DNA of 64,000 nt from Callorhinus ursinus (taxonomy: Eukaryota > Chordata > Mammalia > Carnivora > Otariidae), in contig NW_020313044.1 in NCBI RefSeq assembly GCF_003265705.1, forward strand, positions 6,631,454-6,695,453, in the 5' to 3' direction. How positions within the stretch are numbered: position 1 is the stretch's first letter; each line of letters starts with the position of its first letter. A program made the position numbers and the translations under genes. Below, in pieces: positions 12,182-22,375 of this stretch. Below the pieces are notes generated by a model. The model was not told where the DNA came from and searched no databases. It saw only the letters and a list, made by a program, of their open reading frames with translations.

Positions 12182-12606
12182 CAAAAGTGTGAATTCCATA
12201 ATTCTAGAGGTGTTTTCCAAGGCACTAGTACTCCACTTGCCCTGGTTGGTTTAGACCAATGGTTCTCAAAGCATGTGAGACATAATAGTATAGGAAATGT
12301 TTGTAGGTGGCAAGGGCATCAAGATTAAAGAATAGAGATTGACACTTTCATAACACAATTCCATGTTCAATTCTACTTTAGCATTTCTAACTATTACAAA
12401 TATATTCTCTGTTTTGTGGTAGATTATCTTTAACCTCCTCAAGCCTGTTAATCTTACTTTTTTAATGAAAAGCGAACAAACCTCAGGATCAGAGCTTTTA
12501 AGCAGGAAATAGTATTTGTCTGGAATTTAATATTATCACATTAATTCTTTCCTTTCCTTCATGGCAAATAGTGATCATTTTCCAGGTAGGATTAGAATTT
12601 CATTTT
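12182..12606. other. Unique stretch
   Basis: 'agaccaatggttctcaaagc' near 12,253 resembles the terminus of MER5-like hAT elements, but no second end is visible. The rest is AT-rich and unassigned. Confidence 0.4.
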
Positions 12607-12614
12607 TCAATGAA

Positions 12615-13044
12615 ACGTTTTTTTTTAAGAGTTTATTTATTTGGGGCGCCTGGGTGGCTCAGTTGGTTAAGCAGCTGCCTTCGGCTCAGGTCATGATCCC
12701 AGGGTCCTGGGATCGAGCCCCGCATCGGGCTCCCTGCTCAGCGGGAAGCCTGCTTCTCCCTTTCCCTCTGCCTGCGGCTCCCCCTGCTTGTGCTCACTCT
12801 CTTATTATCTCTCTCTCTCTGTCAAATAAATAAATACAATCTTAAAAAAAAAGAATTTATTTATTTATTTGACACAGAGAGAGAGAGACACAGCGAGAGA
12901 GGGGACACAAGCAGGGGGAGTGGGGGAGGGAGAAGCAGGCTCCCTGCTGAGCAGGGAGTCTGATGTGGGGCTCCATCCCAGGACCCTGGAATCATGACCT
13001 GAGCCAAAGGCAGACGCTTAATGACTGAGCCACCCAGGTGCCCC
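12615..13044 (-). mobile_element. Can-SINE, antisense, split by a second SINE
   Basis: Poly-T and 'aagagtttatttattt' form its left end. It resumes at about 12,851 and ends with 'gagccacccaggtgcccc'. The duplication tcaatgaa (12,607-12,614 and 13,045-13,052) brackets the whole, so this was the first insertion and the SINE at 12,643 landed in its A-rich tail. Confidence 0.88.
12643..12850 (+). mobile_element. Can-SINE, sense, nested
   Basis: Full-length: ggggcgcctgggtggctcag head, 'gggatcgagccccgcatcg' B-box region, CT-rich middle, 'aaataaataaatacaatctt' and poly-A. Target duplication aaga(g/a)tttatttattt at 12,627 and 12,851. It lies head to head with the outer SINE, giving two inverted arms of nearly 200 bp with almost no spacer. 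Confidence 0.93.
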
Positions 13045-13058
13045 TCAATGAATCTTTT

Positions 13059-14470
13059 GAAGTAAAAAAATATAAGATTTAAATATATATGGCAAAGGTC
13101 ATATACAAATTTTGGCAAAAACCATGGAGCTGATGACTAACGTTTAGGAAACTAGATCAGAGCAATGATTCCCAACCTTGTTTCTGTGGCTATCTTGAAG
13201 GTGCACATTTACTGAAAAATATTCACATGAAATTAATTTAAGTTAAAATAATTTAGGAAAATAAATATGTATGTATACATCTATTTTATTTAGTTTTACA
13301 GTATTTTTCTCATTATAAAGATTATGCATGTTTATTATGGAAACATGATCCTGGGAAAGATGTAATGGTATAAGGTATAAAATACAGAATACCACACTTC
13401 AGGGAAAAACTTACATACATATTAACATTTTGAAATTCAAAATCATTAATTCAGTTTCCAAAAGTACCAAAAAAAAAAAAAGGCAACAGCTGTTGCAAAT
13501 CTGAATTTGCATAAAAGAAATGAAAGGGTTATGGTTTTGTTTATTAAAAACAATTAACAATAGAATGATTTTAAGTATCAAAACTTCCCTTGTGCACTTA
13601 AAAGTTTAATTTACTCAAAATTTATATACATGTAATATATACATGTAATATTATCAAGCAATTTAACACGTATCTTTAATACATAAATTTCATACAATTT
13701 CAATCAATTATAATGAGATGAGTGAAGCTTCCTTTTGGAAATCGTGCGCTTAAACCTCTGCTTTTCTTACTTGCCAGGGACATATACTTTTCAGCTCTTT
13801 GCAAACTTACCTTCCTACTAGGGAAGAATAAAACTATGACAGATTGAGCTGTTCTAATATTTAGTGAGAGGCAATGGCTTTGGCCCTATTGCCATACCAA
13901 GCCAACAGGTATAGGAAAAAATTATCCACTTACAAGAATGGTACAGGTGTTGGAAATGTCTGTTTACATTTTGTTCCCCAAAGCAGAACATTAACATGAT
14001 GTAACATTATTTCCTTAATCACAAGCAGGCAACATGGTTAAACCACAGTAGCAACCAGCAATGATAATAACTACTCCACACCAATATAATACCCTGCTGT
14101 TCCATTGAGAGTTTCATTCCTCTCCCTCACTAAGGATTTCTCTATTTAGAAGGAGAATGACAACTCCACCACTCAATTTTGATGTTATTAAAGTGAGAAA
14201 GGTTGGATTATAGGATCTTGTTATAGTACTTTGTCAGGAAACATGATGAAGCTAAGAGGACAACCCATCTTCTTGAAATAAACTCCAGTTCATTCTACCT
14301 GTAAAATACTAACAATTCTAAAGACTGTAGTCCCCAGGAAGATTAGGAATCCATGAGGTTGGCTGTATCTTCTGTGCTTGAAACAGGGCTCGGTTCCCGG
14401 AAGACTCTTAAATATTGTTAAATGAACAAGCCATCGTTAAAATAGCTTCTATTTCTAAATACCCAAGATG
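13059..14470. other. Unique AT-rich stretch
   Basis: An A12 run lies near 13,470, and a doubled 'tatacatgtaata' occurs at about 13,626-13,650. Around 14,310-14,430 'gaaacagggctcggttcc' with 'ttgttaaatgaac' may be an eroded L2 tail. No gene signal. Confidence 0.45.
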
Positions 14471-14474
14471 TAAT

Positions 14475-14645
14475 AGGTGCTATGGTTTACTATACCAACT
14501 CTAGTTCTCACAACAGCTAAACCTGTAGTTAATATTATCTGCATTGTCTCATTGAGGAAACAGGCTCAGAAATGTTAAGTAATGTGCCAAATTCACACAG
14601 TGAAGGGGTTAGGATTCAAAGCTAAATATGTCTGATGCCAATGCT
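14475..14645 (-). repeat. MIR relic, antisense
   Basis: 'tctcattgaggaaacaggct', 'aatgttaagtaatgtgccaa' and 'acacagtgaaggggttagga' are the reverse-complemented MIR core. Confidence 0.8.
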
Positions 14646-14929
14646 TCAGTTTTTTTTCTTTTTTCCTTCTACAGAATGGAAAGAGTTCTATGGCCTCAAA
14701 ATGGGCTTCATATATGAAAAAGGAAAACTCCAGTGGTGCAGATTTGGAATCTTTTGTGTTATCTAGTAACATTATTCAAAAAAAAAAAAGAAAAAAAAAA
14801 AGGAATCCATTTTGTTTCTGGGATTGTGAAACAGATTTTCCCAATGGCTTTCCTCTGAAGAGTTGGAAAGAACCTTTGGTGAATGACAGATATTAACACT
14901 TTTAGGCTGTTTAAAAAACCACCACCAAG

Positions 14930-15033
14930 AGTGTGTGTGTTTACACACACGCACATGCACACACATGCGTGTGCACGCACATACACGTATATGGAGTAAT
15001 GGAACATATATGTGTGTGTGCATGTGTGTGTGA
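14930..15033. repeat. TG/CA alternating purine-pyrimidine tract
   Basis: A (GT)5 run and (AC)n form a short inverted repeat (gtgtgtgt tt acacacac). Next come 52 nt of unbroken pyrimidine-purine alternation at 14,942-14,993, then a second TG-rich block at 15,006-15,033. The antisense frames over it (such as 14,941-15,246) are low-complexity shadows. Confidence 0.9.
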
Positions 15034-15925
15034 GTCAATTGTTTTCAATCTTTTGTTGCTGCCTAACCTCTTTTCAGCAACCTGGCGGCTGGGGGCACTA
15101 ACGGGCTTAAAGGGGCATCTTGACTTGATACCTCCTTCCCATTCTTTGCCTTTCTTTGGGAGCTGGGCCACCTTTTGAGGTAACTGGGCAGCCATAGCCA
15201 AAGAGAGCCCAGAATCCCTGCAGAAGGGGGCAGAGGGCAGCACCAAAACAGCACTCCAGGAGATGAGGATATCAAAAAGCTTTGCTCACCAGAGTTTACA
15301 GTTTCCTGCAGCTTTATAAATAATTCACTTGGGTAATGTTTTATCAGGAACTGCATAATTGCCTCAAAAGCCTGAGAATCTAATGGACTTAAAAAAAAGT
15401 TCTTAATAGAAGAACATCAAGGCTTTGACTGGATACCTTTCTCCAACCTTAGGCCAGTTTTTTTTTTTTTTTTCCTTCTTGGAAAAATATCTGTAACACA
15501 CAACCTAGTGTGTAAAATTTCAGCTTCGGTGTCCTGCCTAACAGGCAGTGTGTACAAAGTATATGAACCTTCTATTTGTTGTTTTTCTTTAACATCAGCA
15601 GTTGGACACTGTGCTCATCTTCAGGAAGAAGTCATTAAATCGATTCTTTAACCTCTTTGCTGACTTACATTCCTTGTCCTTTAACAAAGATATTTTAGTC
15701 CATCTGCTCCTTATTAAGCATGAATTTCCCTCATAGTGTTTTAATCCACTGATTTGCATTTTTTGACATACATACCTTACATGCACTAATAGTAAAATCT
15801 ATTTCTCTGGTCACAAGGTGAAATAGGCAGGAAAATGTGGATGATTCATGAAACTCCATCATCACTCCCAGAGAGGGATTCTAAGTTATGTGCCAAAGAT
15901 GGTGAATCCTTAGAGAAGATGGACA
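15034..15925. other. Unique stretch
   Basis: Locally G/C-richer at 15,080-15,260 ('gcaacctggcggctgggggc'). A T18 run lies near 15,460. The 97-codon minus frame at 15,063-15,356 has no motif and no evident splice context. Confidence 0.45.
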
Positions 15926-15929
15926 GGAC

Positions 15930-16165
15930 TGATTCAGTGGTAAAAGTGTGGGCTTTGGATCAGATGACCTAGTTTGAATCTAAGCTATACCACATGTGAA
16001 CGGTGTGACATTGAGCACCTTCTATAACACTGTGTCTCAGCTTCCTTGCTTATTAACTGTAGATAGTAATTGTTCTCACCTAAGAAGGTTACTGTGAGGA
16101 TTGAGCAAATGAATAAATGGAAGGCACTCAGGGCAGGGCTGGAGCACAGGAAGCACTTTGTAAAG
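15930..16165 (+). repeat. MIR relic, sense
   Basis: 'agtgtgggctttggatcaga', 'gtgacattgagcaccttcta', 'tgtgtctcagcttccttgct' and 'gaaggttactgtgaggattg' run in MIR order. Confidence 0.85.
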
Positions 16166-16541
16166 CCAGCTGCTCAAAGCCATTCCATTTTAGCACACTT
16201 TCTGTGTGAAGCTCTTCTACCTGGCATGCAGCAAACATTAACTGAGAAAGTGCACACGTGCTTCCTGAAGTTGTGGACATATTGGCTTCTCTGTTTTTCA
16301 TTCTGCTTTCCATCACTAGGTTGAATTTAATGGATTGGTGCTGTCCTTTTGTATCCTAGATTTCCTGTACAAGATTCCAACAGAGAATGCACATGATCAG
16401 TGGACGAGGCAAAACAAAGAGGCAGTTTATCAAATTAGATGCCATTCTTTTCCTCCAGTGACAAATCTATAGTGATCAATTTGAGCTGATAGGACTTTGA
16501 GTTTTTACTTTTCTGCTGCTCAACAGATAATCACTTTGAAT
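16166..16541. other. Unique flank of the retroviral insertion
   Basis: No repeat seen. It abuts the left LTR, whose end reads TAACA on the minus strand at about 16,542. Confidence 0.45.
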
Positions 16542-16722
16542 TGTTAAAAGATAAACTGAGGCTCATTAAAATTTTTAAGAGTTTATTTGAGCAAAAATGC
16601 ATTCAAATCAGGCAGCATGCAATCTAGCAGATAGAGAGGAGCTCCACAAAATGAAAGACCTTCCTAGGCAGAAGGGAGAGCAGGAACAAGGAAGTTATAC
16701 TAGGCAAAAAAGCAGGTTGGTA

Positions 16723-17636
16723 TCATATCTGCAAAGAGTGAGAGTTTGACTTCTTCTTTGCCAATTCGGATGCCTTTTATTTCTTTTTGTTGTCTGATTG
16801 CTGTGGCTAGGACTTCTAGTACTACATTGAATAGCAGTGGTGATAGTGGACATCCCTGCCGTGTTCCTGACCTTAGAGGGAAAGCTCTCAGTTTTTCCCC
16901 ATTGAGAATGATATTCGCTGTGGGTTTTTCATAGGTGGCTTTTATGATACTAAGGTATGTACCCTCTATCCCAATACTCTGAAGAGTTTTGATCAAGAAA
17001 GGATGCTGTATTTTGATGCTGTATTTTGTCAAATGCTTTTTCTGCCTCTATTGAGAGGATCATATGGTTCTTGTTCTTTCATTAATGTATTGTGTCACAT
17101 TGATTGATTTGCGGATGTTGAACCAACCTTGCAGCCCAGGAATAAATCCCACTTGGTCGTGGTGAATAATCCTTTTAATGTACTGTTGGATCCTATTGGC
17201 TAGTATTTTGGTGAGAATTTTTGCATCCATGTTCATCAAGAATATTGGTCTGTAATTTTTTTTTAAGATTTATTTATTTGAGAGAGCGAGAATGAGAGAG
17301 AGAGAGAGAGAGAGTACATGAGAGGGGGGAGGGCTAGAGGGAGAAGCAGGCTCCTCGCTGAGCAGGGAGCCCGATGCGGGACTCGATCCCGGGACTCCAG
17401 GATCATGACCTGAGCCGAAGGCAGTCACTTAACCAATTGAGCCACCCAGGTGCCCTGTAATTCTCCTTTTTGATGGGGTATTTGTTTGGTTTTGGAATCA
17501 AGGTAATGGTGGCCTCATAAAATGAGTTTGGAAGCTTTCCTCCCATTTCTACTTTTTGGAACAGTTTTAGAAGAATAGGTATTAATTCTGAGCGAAGTAG
17601 GTCAATAAGAGAAAGACAAGTATCATATGACCTCAC
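16723..17636 (-). pseudogene. L1 ORF2 fragment (reverse transcriptase region), inverted
   Basis: Minus-strand translation gives L1 reverse transcriptase blocks: 'PILLKLFQKVEMGGKLP' and 'TLIPKPNKYPIKKENYR' near 17,470-17,600, then '[18 protein letters not shown]' near 16,800-16,870, ending at 'LSLFADM', where the catalytic FADD motif has lost a residue and the frame. A Can-SINE interrupts it at 17,258. Dead fragment. Confidence 0.9.
17258..17455 (-). mobile_element. Can-SINE, antisense, inside the L1
   Basis: Starts 'taagatttatttatttgag', has an AG-rich middle with (GA)n, and ends 'gagccacccaggtgccc'. The flanking tgtaatt at 17,251 and 17,456 is the target duplication. This is the third nesting level: provirus, then L1, then SINE. 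Confidence 0.92.
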
Positions 17637-18309
17637 TGATATGAGGAATTCTTAATCTCAGGAAACAAACTGAGTGTTTCTGGAGTGGTGGGGGGGTGGG
17701 AGCGATGGGGTGGCTGGGTGATAGACATTGGAGAGGGTATGTGCTATGGTGAGCGCTGTGAATTGTGTTAAGACTATTGAATCACAGACCTGTACCTATG
17801 AAACAAATAATACATTATATGTTAAAAAAAAGAAGAAGAAGATAGCAGGAGGGGAAGAATGAAGGGGAGTAAGTCGGACGGGGAGACGAACCATGAGAGA
17901 CGATGGACTCTGAGAAACAAACAGGGTTCTAGAGGGGAGGGGGGTGGGGGGGGATGGGTTAGCCTGGTGATGGGTATTAAGGAGGGCACATTCTGCGTGG
18001 AGCACTGGGTGTTATGCACAAACAATGAATCATGGGACACTACATCAAAAACTAATGATGTAATGTATGGTGATTAACATAACTGAAAAAAAAAGCAGGT
18101 TGGTAATTGCAAGGTTACCTTCCTTTAGGGGACTGTAGCGGTCTATCAGGCAGATTACCTAACTACTACTGATCAGGCAATTCTTGATTGACTGGTTAAG
18201 GATTCCATTTCTTGGAAAGCCAAAATTGTAATTAAATCTCAGTTTTGTGGTATGGGACTTAGTACAGGTGATTCCATTTTGGGCAGTTCTGTTTCCTTGT
18301 TTTCAACAA

Positions 18310-18322
18310 TTCCCCTTTTTTT
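18310..18322 (-). other. Retroviral polypurine tract
   Basis: The minus strand reads AAAAAAAGGGGAA immediately before the LTR start TGTTG. This is the plus-strand primer site of a retrovirus and fixes both the LTR boundary and the proviral orientation. Confidence 0.8.
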
Positions 18323-18464
18323 ATCAGACTCTCAGCCTACCTGAGAGATGTCTTCAAAATTTAAGGCATCAGTGCCACTCTCAGCTAAATTCTGGGGTTC
18401 TTGCAGTTTTTGTAGAATCTCTGTATGATATTCATAGGCCACAACTTCAGGTTCACGTTCTTTT

Positions 18465-18726
18465 TTTTTTATTAAGTTTTTAATTTTAATTCCAAAATAG
18501 TTTACATATAGGGTTATATTAGTTTTAGGCATACAATATGGTGATTCAACAATTCCATACATTACTCAGTGTTCATCATGGTAAAGTGGATTTTTAATCC
18601 CCCATCCTTTTCATCTCTTTCACCCGTCCTCCCACCCATCCGCCCTCTGGTAACCATCAGGTTGTTCTCTACAGTTAAGAGTCTGTTTCTTGGTTTGTCT
18701 CTCTTTTTCTTCCTTTGCTCATTTGT
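18465..18726 (-). mobile_element. L1 3' end, antisense
   Basis: Begins with poly-T and 'attaagtttttaattttaat', then 'acaatatggtgattcaacaa' and 'tggtaaccatcaggttgttc', a carnivore L1 3' region. Target duplication aggttcac(g/a)ttctttt at 18,449-18,464 and 18,727-18,742. It sits inside the proviral region downstream of env. Confidence 0.85.
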
Positions 18727-18748
18727 AGGTTCACATTCTTTTAGTTGG

Positions 18749-19081
18749 TCATTCTCTTTGTTCCTTTTCCAACATTCTTTTCATCAGGAGATCATTTGCT
18801 TTGTGGGAGATGGCTGTGAACATGCATTTTGAGAGCATTCGGTGCACCAGGAAGACTGTTATGATTATTATAAGCAGGATAACTGCCAATGTTTGGAGTG
18901 CACTTTGGAGCCTTGGTCTCCAAGACCCAAACCAATGAGAATCAAATAAGTCAAAGAAAGGCCCCATTGGAGGCATCACTTTCATAAGTCAGCTGGCTTG
19001 TTCAGTGATCTCATGTTGCTGGGTCTCAACTTCCCCAGAAAAGTTAATCTAAGTGCAGCAGTTGGTGTTGGCCATAGCACA
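18749..19081 (-). pseudogene. Endogenous retrovirus env transmembrane remnant
   Basis: A CX6CC motif of the class I (gammaretrovirus-like) transmembrane subunit is visible at 19,055-19,081, followed at once by a stop codon. After a frame change, an open frame at 18,749-18,985 carries a tryptophan-containing pre-membrane segment, a roughly 20-residue hydrophobic span and a short basic tail. Only a few hundred bases separate it from the integrase tail, so most of the surface subunit is gone. Non-functional. Confidence 0.72.
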
Positions 19082-19336
19082 AACCCCTCCTTGCTCAGCT
19101 AAAAGATAATCAAGGGCTATCCTATTATAAAGAACAAGTATGGTCAGAGACTGTAGGGATTTTGTTTGGCAGCAACTGCTTTACCAGTAGATTCAGGGAT
19201 GGATGCCAAGAATTAAGGAGCATTGTCTTCCTATGCATTAACAAAGATGAAAAGCAAGTAGCAAAAAGGCAAAAGAATAAAGGTTTCATACTGGGGATGA
19301 ACATTTTGATCCATGATCTCGGGAAAGCTGCCTACG

Positions 19337-19504
19337 TCAAGATGCCGTCTGCTTCTGGGGAGAAACCTTCCTAGTCAATTTTAATTTTAGATTTCCAGCT
19401 GGTGTACAGTTCCAAGAGTCTGAAAGAGCCCTTTTTAATTGGGAGATATGAACCTGAAGTTCAAGTCCCTGAAGTTTGGCTGCTGTCTTGGTAGTGAGAA
19501 GGAC
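19337..19504 (-). pseudogene. Endogenous retrovirus pol: integrase C-terminal remnant
   Basis: About 55 open codons with a VLLTT-like strand and a HISQLK-like stretch, as in the C-terminal domain of class I retroviral integrases. Stops lie directly upstream in this frame. Its place to the right of env, on the minus strand, agrees with pol-env order. Confidence 0.6.
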
Positions 19505-22357
19505 CTAGTATCATCCCTTCCAAGGACATTCAAGAGCAGTCTTTCTTCTTAGTAATTCCAAATCAGAAGGGTGGGAGAGAATTGTCAACATAAGTTTGGA
19601 GAGTCATAACCAGATATTTGAGGAAACTAGAGGAATTCAGTATCCAATCCAGTTTACAGATATATAACAAACCTCAAAGACAATTAGCAGGATTAGAATT
19701 TAAATATAGACAAAGGTACAAATATAATTTTTCTCTCTACAGTCAACTCCATTTTTACCAAAGAAGATCACAGTAAAGCTAATTTGCTTGCATTAAACTT
19801 GGCCTGATATTATTTACATAAGTGCAGCAAGAATAGTTAATTGATCATATAGGCTCCTTTTAAGTCTGCTTTGCTGAAACTTTTCATAAGGTATCTCAGA
19901 TTGAACACTTTAAAGCCTCTCAAGGCTAGGAAACCAAGCCAAGGACTAGCCATCAGACTTCACCTGCAATACCTATAGATTTGGGTAAATTCTTGCCTTA
20001 TTGAGGTTCCATAAATATTTTAACTTTCCGGAGCATGCCAGGAAGTGACCTTCTCTACTTACCTGGTAAGGCTGCTGGGAACCCTTGTAAGCAAGGTATC
20101 AGGTAGTTTTTCCAAGGGGCTTTATTGGCTCCATAATGTCAACCTTAGTTCCTTAAAGTTGTGTGGTCATATCTGAGTCTATGTACATTCTCAAATGGCA
20201 TTCCAGTCAAGGCCCTGGCAATATAACCATTGTTTCCAATTGTGTCCTGTTACAAGGAGAACAGATTCTTATTGAATTTATGTAAATAACTATAGTCCGA
20301 TGAAAAGAATACTTAAGAGTTTCTGAATTCTGGAGGGATCAGATAGGAAGAAAAAGTAAATGTCTCATCTTTGTTTACAAAGGTATACTTTACCAAATTG
20401 CTGCTAGTCATAGGTGGCTTAAGAGAAAAGGTTTCCTTAAATCTGGAAAAACAAAACATTAAGGAACGGGCAATGTTTCATACAAAAAGTTATAAAAATT
20501 ATAATTATCTTCATTAGTTCATTCAGTCCCATGTAATTATTTCTAAGCAGATTTAATTACATATTGATTAGAAGTCTTAACCCTTAGAATCCTTAATTCC
20601 TTGTGAAAACTAAAAAGTTAGCAGTTTTGGACTGTTACAGTAGCATTCTGTGAACTGGAACATTTATAAGTACATTGCCTAATTTCTAGAAGTATATTCT
20701 TCCTCATAGTAAACTTTCTAGTGTGACACAAAACATGTTTACTAATAGACCCAAGTATCTTTATTTCCTCTGAAAGTAGAAGTCAGGGGTAGATAAACCT
20801 GTGTTCAATAGGTAATGTTTCAGTATTTTGTTTTATTTGGGAATGATCTAGATATTTAATGATAACCATCATTTAATTTATCTCAGTATAACTAAGGTTT
20901 CAAGTTACCAAAAGGATTTCAGAAACTATTTTTAAGAAGACATACCATAAAGTATAATTAGTGTGGAAATTTCATTTATAAACCTTTATTTTACTTACAT
21001 CTATTTAATTTATTTATTATTAACAATTATATTTAGATTAGTCATGAAAAGTTCACAAGGCATTAAACAGCTAACCATCATAAGTTATTTTTCTTGCTGA
21101 CAAATTATGAAACAGAACATGAGCTTATTTGACTTTTAGTAAATCTAGGTAGAATAAAAGTATTATATTTAATGCCGATAACTCTAAAGACATGTCTTTT
21201 TAAATTAAACCAACAAACTTAAACTACCTTTTTCTTAAAAAAAAAGATTTTATTTATTTGAGAGAGAGAGAGCACAGTGGGGGGGCAGGGGAAGAAGGAG
21301 AAGCAGGCTCCCCACTGAGCAGGGGCGCCCCATGCCAGGCTCCATCCCAGGACTCCTAGATCATAACCTGGGCCTAAAGCAGACGCTTAACCAACTGAGC
21401 CACCAAGGCACCCCTTAAACAACTTTTTATTTACTGAAGACTACCCTGGGTCACATGATACAGAGACTGACCCATTCATCCAACTACAACTTCTCTTCAG
21501 TTTGCTTCTTTATAACATGGAGAAGATCTTCAACTAAGATGGAAATCAAAAGATTCCCAAGTTCTAGATTTAGAGCTGTGTTTCTTTGTAATGTTCAGTT
21601 AGTTCTTTCACAATGGCTTCAGAATGCTTTGCTTTCCCTCTGGATACAGTTTGAGTTTAGCTTAGGGGAGAAGACCTAAAAAAACGTTCCTATCAGGCTC
21701 TGAATATCATCTTCCAATTTATCCAACTTCTGACCAAAGAACTATTTTTTGAAAATCCTTTTGAATATGTTGTGAGGGTTCAGCTGGTGCAAGCAGTAAA
21801 TATTCCCGGCAGTATTGAGAAAACCCATGGTTAACGAGGCATCCCCAAACAGAGTGCAAAAGATACTATCCTCCCAAGATTCAGAGCCACTCCCAAAGAT
21901 AACCAAAATAAAGACTTAAACAATTCCTCTAAGGAGTGGCAACTGTTGGTAGGACCCTACGAACAAATGGAGTGCAACCCATATTTTTGTCCAGCTGTAC
22001 TTGGGAGCCCCCAACCTGATGACTGCCAATTTAAGTTCTTAGGACACAAAATGAGATACATAGTTAGACAGTAGCTGTCCCTTCGAGACACAGGATCAGC
22101 AACCAGTGCATACTCAAAAGCGAATTCACAAGTCACAATTTCAAGATCTTATTACGAATTTTTTTTTTTTTTTTTTGCCTGCCAATTTGGATTTGGAAAG
22201 GAAGGGACAAAGGGAAATTTTACCTTCCTCTATGGACCAGGTGCCACAGATAGAGATAGAAGAGCTTCTTTGGTAAGAATTCTTACCCTTTGTCGGCTTT
22301 GGCCAGTTTTCCCAGGATCCCTTCCGCAGGCTCTGGAGTGAGCGCGATGCCCCAGCG
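19505..22357 (-). pseudogene. Degraded internal region of the provirus (gag-pol part)
   Basis: Placed here by its position between the primer-binding-like site and the integrase tail. I cannot recognise gag, protease or reverse transcriptase motifs in any frame; the sequence is AT-rich with many stops. A Can-SINE lies at 21,235. Large deletions or heavy decay are likely. The LTR-proximal leader at 22,200-22,357 is richer in G and C. Confidence 0.5.
21235..21414 (-). mobile_element. Can-SINE, antisense
   Basis: 'aaagattttatttatttgag' start, AG-rich middle, 'gagccaccaaggcacccc' end. Target duplication cttaaac(t/a)acttttt at about 21,219 and 21,414. More diverged than the other copies. Confidence 0.9.
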
Positions 22358-22375
22358 TTCTCGTCCTGGTCACCA
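22358..22375 (-). other. Primer-binding-site-like sequence
   Basis: The minus strand reads TGGTGACCAGGACGAGAA just inside the right LTR, where a retrovirus binds its tRNA primer; PBS sequences begin TGG, complementary to the tRNA CCA end. I do not assign the tRNA. Confidence 0.6.

Larger units (their letters stand above)
16723..18088 (+). mobile_element. L1 insertion with 5' inversion, inside the LTR
   Basis: The right part (about 17,612-18,088) is an L1 3' end in sense, ending 'ggtgattaacataactg' and poly-A. The left part is ORF2 sequence in the opposite strand. A 17-bp target duplication, aaaaaagcaggttggta, lies at 16,706-16,722 and 18,089-18,105, so both halves arrived as one event. This is the structure expected from twin priming. 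The ORF2 part downstream of the reverse transcriptase core is missing at the switch. Confidence 0.9.
16542..18308 (-). mobile_element. Left LTR (3' LTR) of a class I endogenous retrovirus, split by an L1
   Basis: Read on the minus strand, the LTR begins TGTTGAAAAC at 18,308, directly after a polypurine tract, and ends TAACA near 16,542, giving TGTT/AACA terminal repeats. Without the L1 at 16,723-18,088 it is about 400 bp. 'caaataaactcttaa' near 16,580 supplies an AATAAA signal. Its first 200 bases align with the right LTR at 23,030-23,230, for example across aagcaggttggt. Confidence 0.8.

Noticed and set aside
12643..12720. tRNA gene, from the A- and B-box-like head of a SINE
   Set aside because: The tRNA-like part is followed by a CT-rich body, AAATAAA repeats and poly-A with target duplications; it is a Can-SINE. 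The same holds for all other copies.
14941..15246. 101-codon minus-strand open frame
   Set aside because: Half of it is the TG/CA tract, giving His-Thr and Cys-Val runs.
19505..21234. Separate host gene within the proviral interior
   Set aside because: No open frame above about 70 codons and no splice pattern; its position between retroviral landmarks explains it better.
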